This document shows positions 1 to 5,947 of a stretch of DNA of 5,947 nt, one piece after another. The notes under the pieces were generated by a model. It did not search any database and was not told the DNA's origin. It saw only the letters and a list, made by a program, of their open reading frames with translations. The DNA is from Sulfuritalea sp. (GTDB taxonomy: Bacteria; Pseudomonadota; Gammaproteobacteria; Burkholderiales; Rhodocyclaceae), in contig JAPLRA010000020.1 of assembly GCA_026399445.1 (NCBI GenBank), positions 1-5,947 of the forward strand, in the 5' to 3' direction. The position numbers and the translations under genes are program-made. The stretch's first letter is position 1; each line of letters opens with the position of its first letter.

Positions 1-2686
1 AGTGGTAACCCTGCAGCAGCGCGACGCCCAGGCGTTGCAGCGCCAACGCAGTTTCCTCGTCTTCGACGCCCTCCGCTACCGTCTTCAGCTTGAAGGCCCG
101 CGCCATCTGCACAATGGCGGTAACCAACTGGGCGCCCTGTGCCGTATGAATCCGGCGCACAAACGAAATGTCGATCTTGAGCTTGGTGGCAGGCATGTTG
201 TGCAACTGGGACAGCGACGAGTAGCCGGTGCCAAAATCGTCGATGGCGATACCGAACCCGGCGCCCACCAGTTCCTGCAGGCGAGTCAGGGTGTGCTGGG
301 CATCCTCCATCGCCACGCTTTCCGTGATCTCCAGTTCAAGACACTTGACCGGTACGTCATGACGCTCCAGGTCTGCCAGCATCTCTGCGGTGAAGTTGGC
401 GGTGAACAGCTGCCGCCGCGAAACGTTCACAGCCATGTGCAGATCCATGCCCATCCCGCGCCAGCGCCGCAAGCTCTCGAGCGCTTGGCGCCACACCAGC
501 ATGCCGAGCTCGTTGATCAGCCCGAGGTTTTCCGCCATGGGGATGAAGGTCGCCGGCGAGACCCAGCCGTAGGTCTCGTCGTGCCAGCGCGCCAGCGCCT
601 CGCACCCCACCAAGGCGTGTCCGTCGGCGGCAACCACAGGCTGGAACCACGCCTGTATCTCCTGGTTCTTGATCGCCGCTGCCAGCCGGTTCTGGATGTA
701 GAGGGCGCGGCGATCATCGTCCTTGCGCAGCACGTCGGAAAAGAAGCGGACGTTGTTGCGTCCCAGGTCCTTGGCGAAGAACATCGCCCGATCCGCCTGG
801 GATAGCAATGTTTCAGTGGTATTTGCGTCATCGGGGTAGACGGCCACTCCCATGCTGAAGGTGACATTGAAGTCGGTACCGTCAATCACGATCGGCTTTT
901 CGCAGGCGGTGATCAGTTTCGCAGCGGCTTCGCGCGCGCCCTCGATGTCCGAGACATCGGAAAGCAGCACCACGAATTCGTCACCGCCCCAGCGTGCCAG
1001 CGTGTCTCCCGAGCGCAGGCACTGGCGCAGGGATCCTGCCAGACTGACCAGCACCTGATCGCCCGCCGAGTGGCCGAAGTGGTCATTGATATCCTTGAAA
1101 TGATCAAGGTCGATGAAGCCCACGGCGACCTTGTGGGAGCTGCGGTCTGCCATGCGCAGGGCGATCTTGGTACGGTCTTCCAGCAGGACCCGGTTGGGAA
1201 GGCCGGTGAGCGCATCATGCAGGGCCATGTGGCTGATGTGCTTTTCCAGCAGATAGCTCTGTGTGATGTCGCGCAGCACGCCGCGGACCCCTGCGATGCC
1301 GTCCGGACCCGCGACACCGGGTACGAAACGGTACTCGATCCAGATCTCCTCGGTTGCATCCGTCCGCTTGAGGCGCAGGCGCCCCGTCGCGTTGGTCTTC
1401 TTGCCCGAAAACAGAAAGGCGAACTGACCCTTCAACGCCTTCACATCGTCCGGGTGAATACTGTCGAAGATCAGCCCTTCGCTGCTGCCGGCGTTGCCCG
1501 AGAGCTTTGCCCAGCCCGGACTGGCGCGCACAAAGCGTCCTTCCCGATCGAGTTCCACCACGCCCTCTTCCAGAATATCCAGCGTCTGAACGTAAGCCAG
1601 GTGCTCTTCGACGTAGGCCACTACGCTTTGCATAAGGTCATGGCTGGATTCGGCTACCTCGGATATTTCGTCAGGCTCACCGGTAGCATTCTCTAGCCCC
1701 TGCTGCACTTTCTGCGTCAATTGATGATGGCGCGCGAACTGTCCCACCGCGTTGGACAGATTCAATATGCGCCCGGCCAAGCGCTGGGTCCAGCGACCAA
1801 CGACGAGCCACAAGATCAGTGCCAGCAAGGCCAGCGAAGCCAGCGACGACAGCAGGATGAGCTGTGTAGACAAGGGGTCGCGCAGGGTCTGCCGCATTAC
1901 CAGCAATGGTGCCGCGGAGTCGCCGCCAAAAGCCGCGACGACCCTCTGCTCGACCGCAAGACCGCCCACCATCAGGGGGCCGCTAAAGGAGGAATCCAGC
2001 GGCTTGCCGACTTCTTCCGATCCTTCCGAACTCGCCAGTACCCGGCCGCCCATCACCAGCGCCAAACTCACATCCAGCGGTGCCAGCGTGCGCAGGACAG
2101 CGGCATCCACCGGTTGCATCAGCACCATGCGGCCATTGCCCTGCGCGCCCAGCCACAATGGAACACTCTTCAGTGCGTAGGCGATGCCATGCTCGCTGTC
2201 ATAGTGCCAGCCCGGTTGCGCCCCCTTGCCTTCCAGCACCCTGCTCAACGAGTCGCCGGCGCCACTGCCGAAACGAAATAGCGGACCACCCTTGCCCGGC
2301 ATTACCACACCGGCAGGGAACTTGCCCACCTTGCCCTCAAGCGCAGCGAAGTAGGCACGCAGGCGCAGCCAGCTGTCGGCGCCGCCATCGGCAAAAATGC
2401 GCATGAAGTCGATCTGCGCCTTGACCTCGTCGGCATTGCGCTGCCAGTCGTCCTGCATGGACGCGTAGTTTTTTTCGATGTGCTGCGCGGTGTCGTTTGC
2501 CGCATTGTGTTGCGCGCGCCCGATGATGGCCCGGTAGCTGCCCAGCGCCGCCAGGCTGCCGAGCAGCGCCACCAGCACGAACACCACGATGAATCGGCGC
2601 GTGAGTTGCCGCTGCAGGCTTCCGGCGTTTGCGCCGGATGGCGGCGCCGCAACGTCCGGCACGGGATTCTCGGATAGCGTCGGCAT
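1..2686 (-). CDS. Membrane-bound HAMP-PAS-GGDEF-EAL c-di-GMP cyclase/phosphodiesterase, C-terminus cut by window edge
   Basis: Uninterrupted frame of 895 codons from ATG at 2686 to the left edge; the last part of the EAL domain lies outside. Translation shows a short cytoplasmic N-terminus, TM1 (about residues 32-50), a periplasmic region (about 51-275), TM2 (about 276-296), a HAMP-like segment ending DEISEVAE (about 297-350), a PAS domain (about 370-478, ending VLRDIT), GGDEF (about 480-645) and EAL (about 665 onward). The cyclase has an intact GGDEF (567-571), metal Asp526 in FIDLDHFKDIND, Asn534, Asp543, and an RxxD inhibitory site (Arg558-Asp561) five residues before GGDEF. The phosphodiesterase has Glu696 (EAL), Asn754, Glu786 (EITE), Asp816-Asp817 (DDFGTGYSSL), Lys837, Glu872 (VAEGVE) and Gln892 (QGY), matching the family's metal and catalytic positions. 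It makes and/or hydrolyses c-di-GMP at the inner membrane; net direction cannot be read from sequence. It starts 17 bases after the binding-protein gene. The ribosome site is weak: GAGGG, 14 bases from the ATG, overlapping the previous stop. Confidence 0.95.
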   Translation of the reverse strand, partial: MPTLSENPVPDVAAPPSGANAGSLQRQLTRRFIVVFVLVALLGSLAALGSYRAIIGRAQHNAANDTAQHIEKNYASMQDDWQRNADEVKAQIDFMRIFADGGADSWLRLRAYFAALEGKVGKFPAGVVMPGKGGPLFRFGSGAGDSLSRVLEGKGAQPGWHYDSEHGIAYALKSVPLWLGAQGNGRMVLMQPVDAAVLRTLAPLDVSLALVMGGRVLASSEGSEEVGKPLDSSFSGPLMVGGLAVEQRVVAAFGGDSAAPLLVMRQTLRDPLSTQLILLSSLASLALLALILWLVVGRWTQRLAGRILNLSNAVGQFARHHQLTQKVQQGLENATGEPDEISEVAESSHDLMQSVVAYVEEHLAYVQTLDILEEGVVELDREGRFVRASPGWAKLSGNAGSSEGLIFDSIHPDDVKALKGQFAFLFSGKKTNATGRLRLKRTDATEEIWIEYRFVPGVAGPDGIAGVRGVLRDITQSYLLEKHISHMALHDALTGLPNRVLLEDRTKIALRMADRSSHKVAVGFIDLDHFKDINDHFGHSAGDQVLVSLAGSLRQCLRSGDTLARWGGDEFVVLLSDVSDIEGAREAAAKLITACEKPIVIDGTDFNVTFSMGVAVYPDDANTTETLLSQADRAMFFAKDLGRNNVRFFSDVLRKDDDRRALYIQNRLAAAIKNQEIQAWFQPVVAADGHALVGCEALARWHDETYGWVSPATFIPMAENLGLINELGMLVWRQALESLRRWRGMGMDLHMAVNVSRRQLFTANFTAEMLADLERHDVPVKCLELEITESVAMEDAQHTLTRLQELVGAGFGIAIDDFGTGYSSLSQLHNMPATKLKIDISFVRRIHTAQGAQLVTAIVQMARAFKLKTVAEGVEDEETALALQRLGVALLQGYH

Positions 2687-2703
2687 GGGTGTGACTCGAG
2701 CCC

Positions 2704-3744
2704 TCAGAGCGCCTTGCCTGCCCAGCGGTCCTGCACGATGCTGCTGACGCTGAATGCCCGGGCCGCGTCCGAAGTTTCGGTCGCGTGGAGAAAATGATCG
2801 ACCGTAGCCAACTGCTCGGCGGAAAAACGCCCATCCGGCGAATACACTTTCTTGCGCAGCGTGAGCACCTCATGCAGCGCCTCGCGTTCCTCCGGCGTTG
2901 GCAGTGCCAGCGCATCGACCATCTCCCTGGCGCTGTGCTTGTCGATCCACACCAGGGTGCGCTTCAAGGTCTTGACCATCTTCTCGACCACGTCAGGACG
3001 GTTCTTCGCGAAATCTTCACGGGTCGCCACCTGGCCGTTGAGGAACAGCCCTCCCATCATCCTGCGGGTGGTCTCGAGATCGTGGTAGTCGGCGAGCACA
3101 TAGGCCGCCTTCTGCTTGACCAGGCGGGTGGCGAAGGGCTCGTCGCCCATGATGGCGTCGACCGTCCCGGTGGCGAGCGCGGCATGCTGGTTGTCATAGG
3201 CTTGCCCGACCGAAACGTAATTGACCCGATCCGGGCCGACACCCGAACGCATCAACACATGTTCGGTGAATAGCTGGGAGGTCGAGCGCCCGCCGGGCAC
3301 ATGACCCTTGACTCCTATCACCTTGCCGGCGAGATCGGAAATGCTCTTGACCTTGCCCTTGAGGCTGTTGCGCACCAGCAGGGCGTAGGCCGGCACTCGC
3401 GTCATCGGGGCAATGCAGACCACCGGCTTGCCGCTGAGTTTCTGCAGGGCCAGAGCAGCCATGCCGCCGGCTGAGAAGTCGCTATTGCGCTCCAGCATGT
3501 CACGGTAAGCCTGCGGCCCGCCGCCGATGTAGCGGATGTCCAAGTCCAGCCCTTCGGCCTCGTCGGCGCCAATTTTGTCGGCCAGCGTGATAGGCAGGAA
3601 CAGCAGGTTTCCCGGCCCCGGCACGGCGATAGCCACCCGCTCCTTTGCGGCTGCCCGAACCGGGCCGCCCAGCAGCCCCAACGCCGAACCCGCCAGGGCG
3701 GAGCGGCCGGCCATAGCCAGAAAATCCCTTCTGGTGAGATCCAT
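2704..3744 (-). CDS. Tat-exported periplasmic substrate-binding protein, NMT1/SsuA/TauA-like
   Basis: 346 residues. I chose ATG at 3744 because it places a twin-arginine motif (TRRDFLAMAG, residues 4-13) at the N-terminus, followed by a hydrophobic stretch and an AAA cleavage site near residue 33; the frame is open further upstream, but that extension looks non-coding. The mature protein has the order of type 2 periplasmic binding proteins of the nitrate/sulfonate/taurine/thiamine-precursor group: an opening strand with LFLPITLADKIG (about 48-59), IRYIGGGPQAYRDML (70-84), SAGGMAAL (91-98), DLAGKVIGVKG (137-147) and a GTVDAIMGDEPFA segment (193-205). There is no lipobox Cys, so it should be soluble in the periplasm. 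The ligand cannot be deduced. No ABC permease or ATPase gene is adjacent; instead a GGDEF-EAL gene follows after 17 bases, suggesting a sensory rather than transport role (inference). No strong Shine-Dalgarno is visible before the ATG. Family confidence is high; exact subfamily is low. Confidence 0.93.
   Translation of the reverse strand: MDLTRRDFLAMAGRSALAGSALGLLGGPVRAAAKERVAIAVPGPGNLLFLPITLADKIGADEAEGLDLDIRYIGGGPQAYRDMLERNSDFSAGGMAALALQKLSGKPVVCIAPMTRVPAYALLVRNSLKGKVKSISDLAGKVIGVKGHVPGGRSTSQLFTEHVLMRSGVGPDRVNYVSVGQAYDNQHAALATGTVDAIMGDEPFATRLVKQKAAYVLADYHDLETTRRMMGGLFLNGQVATREDFAKNRPDVVEKMVKTLKRTLVWIDKHSAREMVDALALPTPEEREALHEVLTLRKKVYSPDGRFSAEQLATVDHFLHATETSDAARAFSVSSIVQDRWAGKAL
3646..3744 (-). 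other. Tat signal peptide of the binding protein
   Basis: Codes for residues 1-33: Thr4-Arg5-Arg6-Asp7-Phe8-Leu9 matches the S/T-R-R-x-F-L-K consensus, apart from Ala in place of the final Lys. An Ala/Gly/Leu-rich core follows, then an Ala-rich site (AAA, 31-33) before KERVAI. This indicates export of folded protein through the twin-arginine translocase, and it also fixes the start codon at 3744. Confidence 0.85.
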
Positions 3745-3780
3745 GATGATGCACCGTTCGATGGTCTGGTATTCATGGTA

Positions 3781-3793
3781 TCGAAATTTTCGA
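3781..3793. repeat. Perfect inverted repeat TCGAAA-T-TTTCGA, candidate operator
   Basis: Thirteen-base palindrome with 6-base arms around one central base. Its near edge is 36 bases upstream of the binding-protein start codon, in AT-richer DNA than the surroundings. The position suits a repressor or activator site controlling the binding-protein/GGDEF-EAL pair. A role is inferred only from symmetry and location, and short palindromes of this size also arise by chance. Confidence 0.35.
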
Positions 3794-3825
3794 CGTGAAG
3801 GAAGGGACGTCCATCGGATCGAAGA

Positions 3826-3840
3826 TTGGCCATCTGCCAA
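3826..3840. repeat. Inverted repeat TTGGC-N5-GCCAA, possible LysR-type box
   Basis: Five-base arms around five bases, about 80 bases upstream of the binding-protein start. The inner TGGC-N5-GCCA has the T-N11-A dyad form described for LysR-type regulator sites. No LysR gene is visible in the window, so the link to a regulator is speculative. Confidence 0.3.
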
Positions 3841-3893
3841 CATGCTCGCAGCAGCAGAGTCGGCGCCGGCGCAACGGCGACCTGCCGCGAAGC

Positions 3894-3916
3894 CCATTTC
3901 CACACCATGGGAATGG
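3894..3916. repeat. Imperfect hairpin in the intergenic gap
   Basis: CCATTTCC and GGGAATGG can pair around a 7-base loop: eight pairs including one G-U on the plus-strand transcript, which becomes a C-A mismatch on the minus-strand transcript. No T-run follows on either side, so it does not look like an intrinsic terminator for the AEC gene. It may be a chance structure. Confidence 0.25.
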
Positions 3917-4116
3917 TCGCCAGCGAAGCAAGGTGGCCCGTCGGAACAATCGCGGCAAGGTTGCCGGCTGGCTTGCGGCTGTCGACAAGCCCGGGGAGTT
4001 TTCGCTATCCGTATGGCGCGAGGGAGCGGAGTCGTTTCTTACGGATGTGACGCCCGCATCTTCCGCGGCGCCGGTTGCACCTGCGGTGAAATAGGACGTT
4101 GACGAGGTCGCCCTGG

Positions 4117-5022
4117 CTACTTGAGGGTAAGTACCAATGCAATCGGAATGAACACCAGCGCGCCGAGGTTGCCGAGCATGACCATCGAGGCCACCTTGGC
4201 CGGTTCCTGCTGATAACGCTCCGCAAACACGAAGTTCAGCACGGCCGGCGGCAGGGCGCCGAAGATCAGCAGCATGTCGGCATCGCGGCCGGTAAGGCCG
4301 AACGCCGGAATGGCCAGCGCCGCCAGCGCCATGCCGATCAGCGGTGACGCGATTGCACCGATGATGCCCACCCGCAGGTCGGAAAGCGACGAGACCGCCA
4401 GACGCACGCCAAGCGAAAACAGCAGCAAGGGCACCGCGACTTCACCCAGCAGCTTGATGGCGAGGTAAAGCGGATGCCACAACTCTATCTTCGCCACGCT
4501 GAGTCCGATGCCCAGCAGAGACGCAGCAATCACGGGGTTTCGCCACAGGTTCCACAGCCGCGCCCGATGATCAAGCAGCCATGTGCCGAGCGTGTAGTGC
4601 AGCGTGTTCTCGACGAAGAACAAGACCACCGCGGCCGGCAGCGCGTCCTCGCCGAAGGCCAGCACCATCAGCGGCAAGCCCATGTTGCCGGCATTGACGA
4701 ACATCACCGGTGGCACAAAGGTCTTGGGCTGCTCGCGCAGCAGGATCGCGAGGCCCCAGGCCAGTAATCCGCTGCCGAGCATGACCAGCACCGCCCCCAC
4801 GGCCAGCCACTGATAGCTTGCCAGTTCGAAGGACTTGCTGACCATTGCGGAGATCACCAATGCGGGCACGAACACATCCATGTTGAGTTCGTTGGCAAAG
4901 GCCATGTTGAGGCCGCCGCGCGTGCGCCGATAGCGGGCATAGGCCCAGCCGATGGCCACCAGGGCGAAAATCGGAAAGACGATGGAAACGATCCGCAGCA
5001 GCGGACCGCTATCGGGCGACAT
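4117..5022 (-). CDS. AEC (auxin efflux carrier) family permease
   Basis: 301 residues, strongly hydrophobic, with about ten predicted membrane segments in two five-helix halves, the usual size and layout of bacterial AEC transporters. Family hallmarks are the NAGNMGLP motif (residues 110-117), RNP (161-163) before the second half, and PPAVLNFVFAERYQ in the ninth/tenth-helix region (about 258-271). Members sit in the inner membrane and move small organic anions such as malate or malonate, often by ion coupling; the substrate here cannot be predicted. The start is ATG at 5022, sharing one base with the hslU stop; a TTG one codon earlier (5025) is also in frame but less likely. No separate Shine-Dalgarno is visible, so translation probably depends on hslU. 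A functional link to proteolysis is not evident; co-transcription may be incidental. Confidence 0.93.
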   Translation of the reverse strand: MSPDSGPLLRIVSIVFPIFALVAIGWAYARYRRTRGGLNMAFANELNMDVFVPALVISAMVSKSFELASYQWLAVGAVLVMLGSGLLAWGLAILLREQPKTFVPPVMFVNAGNMGLPLMVLAFGEDALPAAVVLFFVENTLHYTLGTWLLDHRARLWNLWRNPVIAASLLGIGLSVAKIELWHPLYLAIKLLGEVAVPLLLFSLGVRLAVSSLSDLRVGIIGAIASPLIGMALAALAIPAFGLTGRDADMLLIFGALPPAVLNFVFAERYQQEPAKVASMVMLGNLGALVFIPIALVLTLK

Positions 5023-5024
5023 CA
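5020..5024 (-). promoter_or_regulatory. TGATG stop/start overlap coupling hslU and the AEC gene
   Basis: On the minus strand TGA of hslU (5024-5022) and ATG of the AEC gene (5022-5020) share the A. Such overlaps usually allow terminating ribosomes to reinitiate. The lack of a purine-rich ribosome site just upstream supports coupling. Confidence 0.7.
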
Positions 5025-5947
5025 AAGCACGTAACGCGACAGGTCTTCGTTCTTCGCCAGTTCGCCCAGCTTCGCGTCGACGTAGGCGCCATCGATGGCC
5101 AGACGCTCGCCGCTGCGCTTTCCGGCGTCGAAGGAGATTTCTTCGAGCAGTTTTTCCATCACCGTGTAGAGCCGGCGGGCGCCGATGTTCTCGGTCTTCT
5201 CGTTGACCTGGAAAGCGATCTCGGCCAGCCGCTTGATGCCGTCGGCGGCAAACTCCAGCGTGACGTCTTCGGTGGCCAGCAAAGCTTGGTACTGCCGCGT
5301 GAGACAGGCATCGGTCTGGGTCAGGATGCGCTCGAAGTCGTCCACCGACAGCGAATCGAGTTCGACGCGGATCGGGAAGCGGCCCTGCAGTTCGGGAATC
5401 AGGTCGGAGGGCTTCGCCACATGAAACGCGCCGCTGGCGATGAACAGGATGTGGTCGGTCTTGATCATGCCGTACTTGGTCGACATCGTGGTGCCCTCGA
5501 CCAGCGGCAGGAGGTCGCGCTGCACGCCCTGTCGCGAGACTTCGGCGCCGTGCGCCTCCGAGCGTGACGCGATCTTGTCGATCTCGTCGAGGAAGACGAT
5601 ACCGTTCTGTTCGACGTTCTTAAGCGCCTCCGCCTTCACTTCCTCGTCGTTGATCAGGCGCGCGGCTTCTTCGTCAGCCAGCGATTTCATCGCATCGTGA
5701 ATCTTCATTTTGCGCTGCCGCTTCTTGCCTCCGCCGATATTCTGGAACATGCCCTGGATCTGCGATGTCAGTTCCTCCATTCCGGGCGGGGCGAAAATTT
5801 CCATCTGCGCCTGCGAGGCGGCGACTTCGATCTCGATCTCCTTGTCGTCGAGTTCGCCCTCACGCAACTTTTTCCTGAATTTCTGCCTCGTCGCCGACGC
5901 GTCGGTATGTTCCGTGGTCGGAGCGGCGCCGCTATCGGCCGCATCGA
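5022..5947 (-). CDS. hslU: HslU, ATPase subunit of the HslUV (ClpYQ) protease, N-terminus outside window
   Basis: 307 residues of the C-terminal part are visible; full-length HslU is about 440, so the N-terminal AAA+ portion with Walker A is beyond the right edge. Visible landmarks, in partial numbering: part of the HslU-specific I-domain (about 1-95, with FRKKLREGELDDKEIEIEV near 23-41 and the MEIFAPPGMEE segment), Walker B VFLDEID (117-123), sensor 1 region TDHILFIASGAFH (163-175), QGRFPIRVEL with the arginine-finger region (187-196), sensor 2 GARRLY (255-260), and the C-terminal tail EDLSRYVL, which inserts into HslV to activate it. HslU unfolds substrates using ATP and feeds them to HslV in the cytoplasm. 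The stop TGA overlaps the AEC start. The Ala/Ser/Thr/Asp-rich first 18 visible residues fall where I-domains vary between species. Identity is certain; HslV is expected just upstream, outside the window. Confidence 0.98.
   Translation of the reverse strand, partial: DAADSGAAPTTEHTDASATRQKFRKKLREGELDDKEIEIEVAASQAQMEIFAPPGMEELTSQIQGMFQNIGGGKKRQRKMKIHDAMKSLADEEAARLINDEEVKAEALKNVEQNGIVFLDEIDKIASRSEAHGAEVSRQGVQRDLLPLVEGTTMSTKYGMIKTDHILFIASGAFHVAKPSDLIPELQGRFPIRVELDSLSVDDFERILTQTDACLTRQYQALLATEDVTLEFAADGIKRLAEIAFQVNEKTENIGARRLYTVMEKLLEEISFDAGKRSGERLAIDGAYVDAKLGELAKNEDLSRYVL

Larger units (their letters stand above)
3745..4116. other. 372-base non-coding gap, probable leader/promoter region of the binding-protein gene
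   Basis: Lies between the AEC stop and the binding-protein start, both on the minus strand. Reading frames exist on both strands, but none has a recognisable protein, a good ribosome site or the codon bias of the neighbours. The longest plus-strand frame (GTG at 3795 to TAG at 4094) has an Arg-rich, low-complexity first half and a somewhat more protein-like last 40 residues; I do not call it a gene. The gap holds two short inverted repeats near the downstream gene and one imperfect hairpin, listed separately. I found no convincing sigma-70 promoter and no hairpin with a T-run. Confidence 0.6.

Noticed and set aside
2..805. Long plus-strand open frame of 267 codons
   Set aside because: It lies wholly antisense to the EAL/GGDEF coding sequence, which has clear catalytic motifs. 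High GC explains the open antisense frame.
913..1359. Minus-strand frame within the GGDEF region, suggesting a possible frameshift
   Set aside because: Codon-by-codon reading in the main frame is uninterrupted from 2686 to the left edge; this is a shifted shadow.
1070..2281. Two plus-strand open frames (1070-1696 and 1721-2281)
   Set aside because: Both are antisense to the PAS/GGDEF and periplasmic parts of the signalling gene, and their translations are Gln/Arg/His-rich without domain motifs.
2337..2915. Minus-strand frame bridging the end of the binding-protein gene and the start of the GGDEF-EAL gene
   Set aside because: Arg/Ala-rich out-of-frame translation overlapping two well-supported genes.
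3745..3903. N-terminal extension of the binding protein to ATG 3903
   Set aside because: It would bury the Tat signal 53 residues inside the protein, and the added residues do not look like part of any binding protein.
3536..4102. Plus-strand frame of 188 codons over the binding-protein 5' end and the gap
   Set aside because: Its first third is antisense to the Tat signal and mature N-terminus of a recognised protein; the rest has no recognisable feature.
5023..5025. TTG start for the AEC gene
   Set aside because: The next codon is ATG in a classic TGATG overlap, so ATG at 5022 is preferred.
1..5947. tRNA, rRNA, CRISPR array, insertion sequence or phage elements
   Set aside because: I saw no repeat-spacer pattern, transposase motifs, terminal inverted repeats or tRNA-like folds by eye.

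Overview
The window carries four protein-coding genes, all on the minus strand. In transcription order, from high to low coordinates, they are: the 3' two thirds of hslU (ATPase of the HslUV protease), an AEC-family permease, a 372-base non-coding gap, a Tat-exported periplasmic substrate-binding protein of the NMT1/SsuA type, and a large membrane-bound GGDEF-EAL protein that runs off the left edge. The DNA is GC-rich with G/C-favouring third positions, so long antisense open frames occur by chance. HslUV, a Tat-exported binding protein and a HAMP-PAS-GGDEF-EAL protein point to a Gram-negative proteobacterium. A betaproteobacterium (for example Rhodocyclales-like) is a plausible guess from the general character of the proteins, but this is inference.

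Right part (4117-5947): hslU ends in TGATG, whose last three bases are the ATG of the AEC permease, so the two genes share one base and are probably translationally coupled. hslV would be expected beyond the right edge, upstream of hslU.

Middle (3745-4116): I see no convincing gene. The gap holds two short inverted repeats within about 100 bases of the next start codon (candidate operators) and one imperfect hairpin. It is the likely promoter region of the downstream pair, although no clear -35/-10 is visible.

Left part (1-3744): the binding-protein gene is followed after 17 bases by the GGDEF-EAL gene. No ABC permease or ATPase gene lies beside it. A periplasmic binding protein paired with an inner-membrane c-di-GMP enzyme that has a roughly 225-residue periplasmic domain has the same architecture as the NspS-MbaA polyamine-sensing pair of Vibrio cholerae, but with a different binding-protein family. 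The favoured hypothesis is a ligand-sensing system: the binding protein captures an unknown small molecule, docks on the periplasmic domain, and shifts the balance between c-di-GMP synthesis and breakdown. All recognisable catalytic residues of both enzyme domains are present up to the window edge.
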